DNA of 64,000 nucleotides from Sporomusa sphaeroides DSM 2875 (GTDB lineage Bacteria; Bacillota; Negativicutes; Sporomusales; Sporomusaceae), in assembly GCF_001941975.2 (NCBI RefSeq), contig NZ_CP146991.1, positions 4,388,501 through 4,452,500 on the forward strand, read 5' to 3'. The notes below the pieces were generated by a model, which saw only the letters and a list, made by a program, of their open reading frames with translations, was not told the origin of the DNA and did no database searches. Positions within the stretch are counted from its first letter, which is position 1. Each line of letters begins with the position of its first letter. A program made the translations under genes and the position numbers. Shown one piece after another: positions 44,516-57,558 of the stretch.

Positions 44516-44549
44516 AATTTATTATAACATCAGTGTATACAAAAATCAA
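44501..44549 (-). promoter_or_regulatory. apbE promoter flanked by GTATAC operator-like palindromes
   Basis: On the minus strand TTGATT (44544-44549), 17-base spacer, TATAAT (44521-44526). GTATAC occurs in the spacer (44535-44540, as TGTATACA), again 34 bases downstream (44501-44506), and a third time at 44437-44442. The first two bracket the -10 and look like repressor half-sites. Confidence 0.6.
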
Positions 44550-44778
44550 TCTGAATTTTTGAGCCGATAAATACATTTGTCTTTATGTACGACACAGACA
44601 TGTTTCATGCACTTGTTTCAGAATAGCGTAAACCTTGAGAATTCAGCTATAAAGTCTATTTTATCCAAATGAGCACTGCCTATAGAGACAGGAGTATTGA
44701 CTCGCTATACAGGACAAAATAAGCCGGCACCAAAAAGGCGCCGGCTTATTTGTAAGTAGCAGATTCATGAATATGGAG
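44550..44778. other. intergenic stretch upstream of the apbE promoter
   Basis: No gene recognised between the apbE promoter and the small Cys-rich gene. It contains only the terminator of that gene at 44718-44750 and AT-rich sequence. Confidence 0.5.
44718..44750 (-). terminator. terminator of the small Cys-rich peptide gene
   Basis: Fourteen-pair stem AATAAGCCGGCACC / GGCGCCGGCTTATT with one mismatch and loop AAAAA; on the minus strand it is followed by TTTTG. Confidence 0.85.
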
Positions 44779-44898
44779 TTAACAGCTACAACTATCGTTG
44801 TCGCCACAGCAGCAGAGCAGCAGTATTATGATTATAATGATCACAACCCATGAGTTACCACGGCCTCCGCCACCACAACCATCAAAACCAAAGCCCAT
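44779..44898 (-). CDS. 39-residue Gly/Cys-rich membrane peptide, YjcZ-like
   Basis: A very short gene. ATG 44898 follows AAGGAGGAAGTTTAT, an excellent ribosome site, and the frame ends TAA at 44779 with a strong terminator 29 bases further. The peptide is MGFGFDGCGGGGRGNS followed by WVVIIIIIILLL and then CCCGDNDSCSC. A Gly-rich head, one transmembrane stretch and a Cys-rich tail resemble the YjcZ/YhdX family of sporulation peptides, with more Cys than usual. A CATAGTATA -10-like element for a late sporulation sigma factor lies upstream (44947-44955). Six Cys in 39 residues suggest disulfide cross-linking at the spore surface; this is inference. Confidence 0.72.
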   Translation of the reverse strand: MGFGFDGCGGGGRGNSWVVIIIIIILLLCCCGDNDSCSC

Positions 44899-44946
44899 AT
44901 AAACTTCCTCCTTCCACATAGCTGTCAATTTGGGGATTAATCAATG

Positions 44947-44955
44947 TATACTATG
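44947..44955 (-). promoter_or_regulatory. candidate sigma-K-type -10 for the Cys-rich peptide gene
   Basis: CATAGTATA on the minus strand matches CATAnnnTA and is identical to the -10 of the BclB-like gene. No AC dinucleotide is found at the proper -35 spacing, so support is partial. Confidence 0.4.
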
Positions 44956-45011
44956 CGGCAGCCGTTCATTTAGCCACTGGCAATCTTATCCGAAAATGCT
45001 TTTGCACAGGA

Positions 45012-45869
45012 TTATCGCTCAGAAATACCAAGAGGCATTTTAGCTATATAATCGGCAAGGGCCTCCTGCCAACAGCGAAAATAATCGCCGCCGCTAAGCT
45101 CCAGCATATAGTTGCGTAACACGGAATAGCGGGGCCGCAAAGCGGCTGCGGCAAAAGTGCCTGTGCTCACCGGCTGCACCACTGTTGGCAGACCGGCAAG
45201 CCTTAGAATTTCCTGCGCAAAATCATACCAGGTACAATAACCGCCGTTTGACAGATGATATGTGCCGAATCCGTCGGTTTCAATAAGCGCCATAATGCCT
45301 TGTGCCAAATCGGCGGCATAGGTAGGTGTTCCTGTCTGGTCATTGACAACAGTCAGATATTCCCGCTCGCGGGCCAGCTTCAGTATGGTTCGGACAAAAT
45401 TATGCCCATCACCATACAGCCACGAGGTTCTTACAATAAAAAGCCGAGGGCAGATTCGCGCAGCAATGAATTCACCCTCCAGCTTGCTCCTGCCATAAAC
45501 ATTTAGAGGATTAGGGCAGTCAAACTCAGTATAAGGCCGGCTTTGCCGGCCATCAAAAACATAATCGGAACTGAGATATACCAACTTGCTGTCATACTGC
45601 AGGCAGGCAGCGGCAATATTGCGGGTGCCAATAACATTTACCCGGAATGCTTCCTCCGGGGCGGCCTCTGCAGCGTCAACTGCAGTATAGGCTGCAGCAT
45701 GAATTACCGCATCCGGTCTGACTTGATGAAAAATGCTATGAACCTGAGCTAAGTTGGTAACATCCAGTGCGTGCGATTCCAGTATAACCAGCTGACCGGC
45801 AAACGAGCCGGCTAACGCGGCAAACGCCCGCCCAAGCTGGCCGGCGCCGCCGGTAACAATGATTTTCAT
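45012..45869 (-). CDS. rmlD: dTDP-4-dehydrorhamnose reductase RmlD
   Basis: Last step of dTDP-L-rhamnose synthesis: NADPH reduction of dTDP-4-keto-L-rhamnose. The 285 residues begin with the Rossmann loop MKIIVTGGAGQLGRAF and show the SDR active site in VYLSSDYVFDGRQSRPYTE and NVYGRSKLEGE (YxxxK). Also typical are RTSWLYGDGHNFVRTIL and DQTGTPTYAADLAQ. It is the last gene of rmlB-rmlA-rmlC-rmlD. Sitting beside Gly-X-Thr collagen genes, the pathway probably supplies rhamnose for spore surface glycans, as in Bacillus BclA, though lipopolysaccharide use is also possible in a diderm. Confidence 0.95.
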   Translation of the reverse strand: MKIIVTGGAGQLGRAFAALAGSFAGQLVILESHALDVTNLAQVHSIFHQVRPDAVIHAAAYTAVDAAEAAPEEAFRVNVIGTRNIAAACLQYDSKLVYLSSDYVFDGRQSRPYTEFDCPNPLNVYGRSKLEGEFIAARICPRLFIVRTSWLYGDGHNFVRTILKLAREREYLTVVNDQTGTPTYAADLAQGIMALIETDGFGTYHLSNGGYCTWYDFAQEILRLAGLPTVVQPVSTGTFAAAALRPRYSVLRNYMLELSGGDYFRCWQEALADYIAKMPLGISER

Positions 45870-45881
45870 ATTGCCACCTGT

Positions 45882-46436
45882 CTACTCATATTTAATAAGA
45901 TCTTCCCTTGCGATCTCACTAAGACACCGGTACTGTTTATCCTTGTCTGACAGTATTGGTTCAGAAACCGGCCAGGTAATATTTAATCCCGGATCATTCC
46001 AGCATACTCCTTTTTCACTTGCAGGTGAATAAAACGCAGTACACTTATAGGCAAATAATACAGTGTCACTTACAGCGCAAAATCCATGGGCAAAACCTTC
46101 GGGGATATACAATTGCCGGCGGTTAAGCGCCGATAACAGTACCCCGACCCATTGGCCGAAAGTCGGTGAACCGTACCGGATATCCACAGCAACATCAAAT
46201 ACTTCGCCCTGCAGCACATATACCAGTTTCCCTTGTGGATTTGGCTGCTGATAATGAAGTCCCCGCAAAACTCCTTTTGAAGATAATGAGAGATTATCCT
46301 GCACAAAATTTGCGGTAATTCCCGCTTGTACATACTGAGCAAAGTTCCAGGTTTCCAGGAAAAAGCCCCGGCTGTCCTCATAGACTGCCGGTTCAATAAT
46401 TTTTACCTCAGGTAAAACCGTGCTATAACACTTCAT
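45882..46436 (-). CDS. rmlC: dTDP-4-dehydrorhamnose 3,5-epimerase RmlC
   Basis: Epimerises C3 and C5 of dTDP-4-keto-6-deoxyglucose. ATG 46436 follows GGGGGAGG and overlaps the rmlA end by 14 bases. The 184 residues of the cupin fold include [43 protein letters not shown] with the catalytic His in [36 protein letters not shown] and [13 protein letters not shown]. All are family features. Confidence 0.96.
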   Translation of the reverse strand: MKCYSTVLPEVKIIEPAVYEDSRGFFLETWNFAQYVQAGITANFVQDNLSLSSKGVLRGLHYQQPNPQGKLVYVLQGEVFDVAVDIRYGSPTFGQWVGVLLSALNRRQLYIPEGFAHGFCAVSDTVLFAYKCTAFYSPASEKGVCWNDPGLNITWPVSEPILSDKDKQYRCLSEIAREDLIKYE

Positions 46437-47316
46437 CAGCCGCCTCCCCCTGCGCAAGTGTCAGCAAATACTTGCCATAGCCGTTGTTGCGGTAGGCATT
46501 GGCAATGGTTATTAAATGCTGAACAGAAATAAAGCCCATCCGGAAAGCAACCTCCTCGGGGCATGCAATTTTCAACCCTTGTCTTTGCTCAATGGTTTCG
46601 ATGAAGTTTGCCGCCTGGAGCAGAGTGGTATGCGTTCCGGTATCCAGCCACGCATACCCTCGCCCCAAACGTTCAACACCAAGCAGCCCTTGGCTAAGGT
46701 ACAGCCTGTTTATATCGGTAATCTCCAGCTCTCCCCTGGCGCTTGGCCTGAGGCATTTTGCCATATCAACAACTTGAGTATCATAAAAATACAGGCCTGT
46801 TACTGCATAATTTGATTTAGGCTGCCTGGGCTTTTCTTCAATACTGATGGCATTTCCGTTCTTATCAAACTCGACTACGCCATACTGCTGCGGGTTACTG
46901 ACCCAATACCCAAAAACAGTCGCCCCGCTGCTCCTAGCCGCCGCCTGCTGGAGTTTAACTGCCAGGCCGTCACCATAAAAGATGTTGTCCCCCAATACCA
47001 GGGCGCAGCCTTGGTCCCCTATGAAATTACGGCCGATAAGAAACGCCTGGGCGATTCCTTCCGGCCGCGGCTGTGCCGCATAACAGATGCTTATTCCCCA
47101 TTGGCTTCCATCCTTGAGAAGTTCTTGATATAAAGGCAAGTCCTGCGGTGTCGAAATAACCTGGATATCTCTTATCCCTGCCAGCATCAGCGTTGTCAGC
47201 GGGTAATAAACCATGGGTTTATCATATATCGGCATAAGCTGCTTGCTGATTACTTTGGTCAGCGGATACAGCCGTGTCCCTGAACCGCCGGCCAGGATAA
47301 TCCCTTTTTTAATCAT
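46423..47316 (-). CDS. rmlA: glucose-1-phosphate thymidylyltransferase RmlA
   Basis: Makes dTDP-glucose from dTTP and glucose 1-phosphate, first step of the rhamnose route. ATG 47316 follows AGGGGTGTGGAG. The 297 residues contain the nucleotide loop [37 protein letters not shown] and [46 protein letters not shown] and [17 protein letters not shown]. Start and end lie within a few bases of rmlB and rmlC, one operon. Confidence 0.97.
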   Translation of the reverse strand: MIKKGIILAGGSGTRLYPLTKVISKQLMPIYDKPMVYYPLTTLMLAGIRDIQVISTPQDLPLYQELLKDGSQWGISICYAAQPRPEGIAQAFLIGRNFIGDQGCALVLGDNIFYGDGLAVKLQQAAARSSGATVFGYWVSNPQQYGVVEFDKNGNAISIEEKPRQPKSNYAVTGLYFYDTQVVDMAKCLRPSARGELEITDINRLYLSQGLLGVERLGRGYAWLDTGTHTTLLQAANFIETIEQRQGLKIACPEEVAFRMGFISVQHLITIANAYRNNGYGKYLLTLAQGEAADEVL

Positions 47317-47338
47317 ACTCCACACCCCTAACCGTTAA

Positions 47339-48376
47339 TTAGCTCTGGTAACTGCCGGTTCTAACGCCTTCACACCAGTCCGGGTTAGCCAGGTACCAGG
47401 CAACCGTCTTGCCCAGACCGGTCGCAAAGGATTCCCGTGGAGTCCAGCCAAGCTGAGCTTTCAGTTTCGAAGCGTCAATAGCATAGCGGCGGTCGTGGCC
47501 CGGACGGTCGTGGACAAAAGTAATGAGTTCCCGGTAACTGCCGCCATTTTGGCGGGGCCGCATTGTATCCAGCAAGTCGCAAATGGCTTCAACCACCTGC
47601 AAATTGGTTTTTTCATTATTGCCGCCAACATTATAGACTTCTCCGGGACGGCCCTGTGCCAGCACTTTCAAAATGGCGCTGCAATGATCTGTCACAAACA
47701 GCCAATCCCGGATATTGCTGCCATCACCATATACAGGCAGCGGCTCGCCGCCCAGTGCAGTAAATATCATCAGCGGAATGAGCTTTTCCGGAAATTGATA
47801 TGGCCCGTAATTATTCGAACAGTTGGTAATCAGCACCGGCAAGCCGTAGGTATGAAAATAAGCCCGCACCAGATGATCGGCGGCAGCCTTGGAGGCCGAA
47901 TACGGTGAGTTGGGCGCATACCGGCTTGTTTCGGTAAAGCAGCCGGCCGGTCCCAGCGAGCCATATACTTCATCGGTGGATATGTGTACAAAGCGAAATG
48001 CAGCCTGCTTGGCCGAATCCTGCTGCGACCAATAAGCACGCACCCCCTCCAATAGCTCAAATGTGCCTACAATGTTGGTCTGGATAAACTCTCCGGGGCC
48101 GTCAATTGACCGGTCTACATGGGATTCTGCCGCCAGATGGACAACTCCGTCCGGCTGGTATTGGGCAAGTATTTGTTTGATCAGCGGCCGGTCCTGGATG
48201 GAGCCTTTAATAAAGCTGTGCCGGGGATGGTGGAGTATAGCTTTTATATTGGTTAGATTGCCTGCATAGGTTAGCTTATCAAGGTTAACAATGTTTAAAT
48301 TGGTATTAGCCATAACATAATGAACTAAATTACTGCCGATAAAACCGGCCCCGCCTGTAATAAGCAATGTCCGCAC
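47339..48376 (-). CDS. rmlB: dTDP-glucose 4,6-dehydratase RmlB
   Basis: Converts dTDP-glucose to dTDP-4-keto-6-deoxyglucose. The 345 residues show [50 protein letters not shown] with the catalytic Thr-Asp-Glu, and [15 protein letters not shown] (YxxxK). [21 protein letters not shown] and [17 protein letters not shown] follow. It lies 22 bases upstream of rmlA and 26 bases downstream of a glycosyltransferase-methyltransferase gene in the same direction. Confidence 0.97.
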   Translation of the reverse strand: MRTLLITGGAGFIGSNLVHYVMANTNLNIVNLDKLTYAGNLTNIKAILHHPRHSFIKGSIQDRPLIKQILAQYQPDGVVHLAAESHVDRSIDGPGEFIQTNIVGTFELLEGVRAYWSQQDSAKQAAFRFVHISTDEVYGSLGPAGCFTETSRYAPNSPYSASKAAADHLVRAYFHTYGLPVLITNCSNNYGPYQFPEKLIPLMIFTALGGEPLPVYGDGSNIRDWLFVTDHCSAILKVLAQGRPGEVYNVGGNNEKTNLQVVEAICDLLDTMRPRQNGGSYRELITFVHDRPGHDRRYAIDASKLKAQLGWTPRESFATGLGKTVAWYLANPDWCEGVRTGSYQS

Positions 48377-48402
48377 GTACTATCACTCCCGGGTAAATAA
48401 AA

Positions 48403-49767
48403 TTATCCAGCCGGCAGAGCGCCTCCGCCGTTTGCTTTGGCTGCTGTAACAATGTACTGATAAGTCCGATACTGAGCCGCCAACTGAGGATTTCCCATCA
48501 GAGCGGTTAATGCCTGGATAAAATGTTTATCGGTTTCGCTCTCGTGAATATAGGTTTGGTGATATCCGGCCAATTGATAACCTGTGCTTGTAAACATCCT
48601 GTCAATCTCGCTCAGAGTGAAAAAACGCATATGTGTTTTATCTAAAATACCGGCATCCACATATCGCCATTGGCCTTGCAGCAAACTCTGAATTACACTA
48701 ACATGCATAACATTGGGGATGCTGGCCAAAATCCGGCCACCGGCTTGCAAATATGGTTCTACATTTTTCAGTGCCTGCCAGGGATCTACCAAATGCTCCA
48801 GAACATCGGCAAAAATAATATAATCAAAATATCCTTTAGGGTAAGGCAGTGTTGCCTTCTCAATATCTGCAGCTATCACATCGGCAAACAAACCGGCACT
48901 GGCGGCGGCCTGTTCATTAAACTCTATACCAGCCAGTTCGGCTTTAGCATAAATATTCTTTATTTGCAGCAGTGTACCGCCGCAGGCACAGCCTACCTCT
49001 AACACCTTTATCGGCTGGTCTTTGGGTTTATCGATTAAATTAACGATTTCATTCCTGATATATGTCGAATATATGGAGTCAAATCCCCATTTGGCAGCGA
49101 ATTTACTGCGATTGTCGGCGTGAGACAACACCTGGCCGGAATTATGGATAAAAGTATCTTTGCACAGAAAAAGTGTATAGCCTGCTAATCGTATTCGAAA
49201 CGAATAATCATCATCTTCCATACCTCCGGGAGTAAAGGCCTCGTCGAATAAACCAACCTTGTCGATTACTTCCTTTTTAATCAGCATACAATACCCGGCC
49301 AGCTTTACCCTTTCTTCCCATTTGCCGGGGGCGGATTGATTATGGCTTTTTGCATATACCTGCATTTCTTCCATATTGTTATAACCGCCCCATACGGCCT
49401 GATAATAGGGTGCAATGTTGGTGACCGGCGCCACTGCACCGATTTTTTCATGGCTGTAAAGGCAGGCAAGCAAATTGCAAAGCCACCCCTGGGTAACAAC
49501 AGCATCCTGTTTCAGCAGCAGGACAGTATCGCCGTCAGCCAGCCTGATTGCTTGATTATAGCCTGCCGGCAAGCCAACATTCTGGTCATTATATATTGTT
49601 GTTACCTCCTGCTGGGTCTTTAACCACTGCACAGTACCATCATCGGAATTATTATCTACGACAATAATCTCATATTGGCCTGATTCGGTATAATTGCGGA
49701 TACTTTCAATACACCGCTGCAAATATTCCTGTTGATTATGAGTCAGAATCACAATACTTGTTTTCAT
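48403..49767 (-). CDS. glycosyltransferase family 2 fused to a SAM methyltransferase
   Basis: A 454-residue bifunctional protein. Residues 1-210 form a GT-A glycosyltransferase: SIVILTHNQQEYLQRCIESIRNYTE, IIVVDNNSDDGTVQWL, NVGLPAGYNQAI. At the DxD-like nucleotide-sugar position it has LLLKQDAVV instead of the usual LLNNDTVV, so metal binding may be altered. GGMEDDDYSFRIR is the downstream acidic motif. Residues about 235-400 form a class I methyltransferase: VLEVGCACGGTLLQI, GIEFNEQAAASAG, FDYIIFADVLEHLVDPW and YLQAGGRILASIPN. The fusion suggests transfer and O-methylation of one sugar, as in anthrose- or O-methylrhamnose-type caps. That chemistry is inference. Confidence 0.85.
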   Translation of the reverse strand: MKTSIVILTHNQQEYLQRCIESIRNYTESGQYEIIVVDNNSDDGTVQWLKTQQEVTTIYNDQNVGLPAGYNQAIRLADGDTVLLLKQDAVVTQGWLCNLLACLYSHEKIGAVAPVTNIAPYYQAVWGGYNNMEEMQVYAKSHNQSAPGKWEERVKLAGYCMLIKKEVIDKVGLFDEAFTPGGMEDDDYSFRIRLAGYTLFLCKDTFIHNSGQVLSHADNRSKFAAKWGFDSIYSTYIRNEIVNLIDKPKDQPIKVLEVGCACGGTLLQIKNIYAKAELAGIEFNEQAAASAGLFADVIAADIEKATLPYPKGYFDYIIFADVLEHLVDPWQALKNVEPYLQAGGRILASIPNVMHVSVIQSLLQGQWRYVDAGILDKTHMRFFTLSEIDRMFTSTGYQLAGYHQTYIHESETDKHFIQALTALMGNPQLAAQYRTYQYIVTAAKANGGGALPAG

Positions 49768-49877
49768 AAACGTCCCCTTACTGATTACTCGAAAAATTTA
49801 TCGCTTCGGTATAGTAAGCTACTAACATACTATGCCGTACCCACAGAAAAATGGAAGCCCTGACCTTGAAGATATTG

Positions 49878-52121
49878 CTAACCAAACCTTGAACGGTTTA
49901 ATCCCGATACATTCTGAAAATACGTCCAGACAACATCACTGCCGTCTGCAGGCTGCTGCCGGATACTCCGTATCCCGCCCGGTTCATGCCTGTCAGGCAG
50001 AAGCGAGTATAGCTGCCGCAAATGCCCGGTCCACTCCGTGAAATGCTGCTTGTGTATCCTGGTGCTAACAGCCCCCTGAGCGGCGCGGTAAGCTTCATCA
50101 AGCACCAGTCTGTCTATAACAGCCAGCAGCTCTCCCCTACTGTGAAAATGGGTTTTTACAATATCCGGTGCTATGTCCTCACAGAAATGTGCGGCAATAT
50201 CAACCGCTAATCCGACAACCGGAATCCCCAGTACTGCCGCTGCCAGCGCTTCGTCGGCTGACCCGAGGGGCAGCGAGTCTACATAGACATCGGCCGCACT
50301 ATAAAACCGGACCAAGTCCTGTTGCCCGGCAAAAGTCCTGATTCGTCCATTACTTTCACTCTTAAGCCGTGCCCATTCTCCCGCCTCAGGCGGGCCTACA
50401 ACCAAAATTTCAACCTGTTGCTGTCGATTAACGATTTCTCCAAGCAGCTTAGCAAAGTTATATTCACCGCAAGGCAGCAGTTTATAAGGTGGCGCAATTG
50501 TTAAAAGCACGATCTTATCCGGTTCGATGCCCAGAGCCGCCTTGGCTGTTTCTCTGGCTTGCAATTCCGGCGACGGCCCTAACGGCACCGGCAAAACATA
50601 AGATGCAGCAGCACTTCGCCGCTTTTGCGTTATGAATTGTCCGCCGGCCCTATGCTCTGCAACAAGATCAGCCACAGTCATCCCCAGGCTGAACGCATGA
50701 TCGGCATGATTGACAAACACCACCGGCGGACCGCCAGCAATACCAAAGGCCACCGTGGGGACCGGATCATGAGGATGAATATGCAACACAACTATATCGG
50801 CCCACATATTAGCCACAGCATGCAGCAGCCTTGCTCTTTGGCTTAGAGTCAGATTCTGCGTATCCAGCGTATTATACCAACCGCCGGAGGCAAGCGCCGA
50901 CTTTGCCAGACCGGGAGGATTGGTTGTGCTGTGTAGGGTAACTAGTAAGGAATGAACAGATTCGGTATCCATATCTATCCAGCGCGCGAGTGTTGCCGTA
51001 TGTCCGCCGCCGAAATATCCCTGGCTTAACACATGTAAAATATTTCTTTTTTGCGGGTCTGGTTTGGGTATGGCAATAGCCGGATTAGCTGCCTGACTAT
51101 GGAGTTTTTGCGCAAGTTTCCCCAGTACACCCTCCAGCTTAGCGGAAGCAAAAAAGCCAGGATGAGAATGATGAGCACCATCGGCTGCCTGTTTGGCCAG
51201 CAGCATAGCTTTTTCTCCGTTTCCTGACAGTAATGCGAACTCTGCTTGCTCTGCTAAAAGCCAAAAATTACGTTCATTATTTTTCATCAGCTGTTGATAA
51301 TAGCCAACTTCATGCTGATAGCCAATCCATTTTCTTAAACCTAAGTCCCGGGTCGGCTCATATGGCGCAATGCAGTGCGGCTCCTTGCCCCATTTAGCTG
51401 TAAACTTTTGCCGGTTGCTTGCCAGCAGATTGTTGAAGCAAGTATTGTCCTCACCAAAGGAAACACTGCCAAAATGATGAATAAAGGTATCCCGGCAAAG
51501 CAGTAACCGGTAACCTGCCTTTCTGATCCGTACACTATAATCATCGTCTTCATAATTGCCGGGTGAAAAAGCTTCATCTAATAAACCGATTTTAGCAATT
51601 ACTTCTGCTTTGATTAGCATACAGTAGCCAACAAGCCGTGTTCTTTCCTCCCAAAGCTTAGGATCAGAATTGTTCATATAATCGGCAAAACGTATCATTT
51701 CCTCAATACTGGAATATTCGCAAGGAATGCTTTGGAAATTTGAGCAGGAGTTCGTAACGGCCCCGACTGCGCCAATATCCTCAGCACTAAACAAACACTG
51801 CTTAAGATTGTCTAACCACCGGGGCGTTACGACAGTATCATTATTTAATAAAAGTATGCTGTCACCCCTGGCTGCCTTAATTCCCTGATTGCAACCTGCA
51901 GGAAAACCGACATTCTCACTATTTAAAATTAATTGGATATCCTGCTGGCTCTTTAGCCACTCCACCGTGCCATCGGCTGAATTATTGTCTACAACAATGA
52001 TTTCATAAGCATCCGGCTCCGTATATTGCCTGATGCTTTCAATACATAACATATTATAATCAAGCTTATTATACGTTAAGATAACGATACTGGTCAGACC
52101 TTGATCCTTCGAGCGGCTCAC
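49878..52121 (-). CDS. two-domain glycosyltransferase (GT2 plus GT-B/GT4-like)
   Basis: A 747-residue protein started at GTG 52121 after AGAGGAGGGC. Residues about 10-260 are a GT2 domain (TSIVILTYNKLDYNMLCIESIRQYTE, IIVVDNNSADGTVEWL, SILLLNNDTVVTPRWLDNL, NYEDDDYSVRIR) with intact NND motif. This half is closely related to the GT2-methyltransferase protein next door, so the two share an ancestor. After a helical linker, residues about 350-740 resemble a GT-B fold (HVLSQGYFGGGHTATLARWIDM, VLLTIAPPYKLLPCGEYNFAKLL, DVYVDSLPLGSADEALAAAVLGIPVVG). It may add two sugars in succession. No terminator separates it clearly from the downstream genes. Confidence 0.83.
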   Translation of the reverse strand: MSRSKDQGLTSIVILTYNKLDYNMLCIESIRQYTEPDAYEIIVVDNNSADGTVEWLKSQQDIQLILNSENVGFPAGCNQGIKAARGDSILLLNNDTVVTPRWLDNLKQCLFSAEDIGAVGAVTNSCSNFQSIPCEYSSIEEMIRFADYMNNSDPKLWEERTRLVGYCMLIKAEVIAKIGLLDEAFSPGNYEDDDYSVRIRKAGYRLLLCRDTFIHHFGSVSFGEDNTCFNNLLASNRQKFTAKWGKEPHCIAPYEPTRDLGLRKWIGYQHEVGYYQQLMKNNERNFWLLAEQAEFALLSGNGEKAMLLAKQAADGAHHSHPGFFASAKLEGVLGKLAQKLHSQAANPAIAIPKPDPQKRNILHVLSQGYFGGGHTATLARWIDMDTESVHSLLVTLHSTTNPPGLAKSALASGGWYNTLDTQNLTLSQRARLLHAVANMWADIVVLHIHPHDPVPTVAFGIAGGPPVVFVNHADHAFSLGMTVADLVAEHRAGGQFITQKRRSAAASYVLPVPLGPSPELQARETAKAALGIEPDKIVLLTIAPPYKLLPCGEYNFAKLLGEIVNRQQQVEILVVGPPEAGEWARLKSESNGRIRTFAGQQDLVRFYSAADVYVDSLPLGSADEALAAAVLGIPVVGLAVDIAAHFCEDIAPDIVKTHFHSRGELLAVIDRLVLDEAYRAAQGAVSTRIHKQHFTEWTGHLRQLYSLLPDRHEPGGIRSIRQQPADGSDVVWTYFQNVSGLNRSRFG

Positions 52122-52302
52122 ACCATTGCCCTCCTCTGAACTATTGGTTCGGCATACTGTTTCGCTGCACCCCGATACCGTACGAGCTCTGATAACCAAG
52201 ACGCCACTAAAATCAGACTTTTGGTGTCTTTTTACTTATATGCTTCCAGTCTTTAAAATGCAAACAAAATCATCACTATTTGTGGTTTCTTTTTGCCAAT
52301 CG

Positions 52303-52400
52303 ATAAGAAAACACGGCTTGCACTGAGCCTTTGGCGACAGTGGAAGCCGATGTTGCCCTTATCCTGTTCTTAAGAAAGTTATACTTTCTGTTAGGACAAA
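52303..52400 (+). repeat. structured intergenic repeat, copy D (complete)
   Basis: Hairpin 1 at 52314-52349: CGGCTT/AAGCCG, middle stem CACT/AGTG (against CGCC/GGTG in copy C, two compensated positions), GA/GA internal loop, GCC-TTT-GGC. Hairpin 2 pairs TTATCCT with AGGACAA around AAGAAAG/CTTTCT. The abutting hairpin at 52402 starts two bases after its end. Confidence 0.85.
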
Positions 52401-52401
52401 G

Positions 52402-52432
52402 AAGGACTGACCCAACTTACGGGTCAGTCCTT
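52402..52432. terminator. terminator-like hairpin next to repeat copy D
   Basis: Twelve-pair stem AAGGACTGACCC / GGGTCAGTCCTT with a seven-base loop; on the minus strand it is followed by CTTTG. Which transcript it ends is unclear. Confidence 0.65.
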
Positions 52433-52507
52433 CGGCTTTGTTACGGTTTCATCAGCAAATTACTGTAATACAGCATAAAAAAGGTCCACTAATCTGCCGC
52501 AAAAGTA

Positions 52508-53859
<1,352 letters not shown>

Positions 53860-53899
53860 ATAATAAAACACATGGAAGTTTACTTCACATTTTCCATGA

Positions 53900-57373
<3,474 letters not shown>

Positions 57374-57398
57374 AATATAAGTTGGTATCCGCTAATAT

Positions 57399-57425
57399 CA
57401 GAGGATTGCCTATAGCAATCCTCTG
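57399..57425 (+). terminator. terminator after the giant collagen-like gene
   Basis: Eleven-pair stem CAGAGGATTGC / GCAATCCTCTG with loop CTATA, followed by TATTTATAG. It lies 26 bases past the stop. Confidence 0.75.
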
Positions 57426-57558
57426 TATTTATAGCAAGAATAGGAGATTTAATTAATACCACAGTCTTTAAAACAGCATGCCCTATTCCCTGCTCTTTTC
57501 ACAAGTACAAACTTCATTGAATATACTATTATGTATATAGAGTTCAGGGGGTAAGGCT

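Noticed and set aside
49806..49835. Terminator between the two large glycosyltransferase genes
   Set aside because: A nine-pair stem exists, but without a T-tail; the genes may be co-transcribed.
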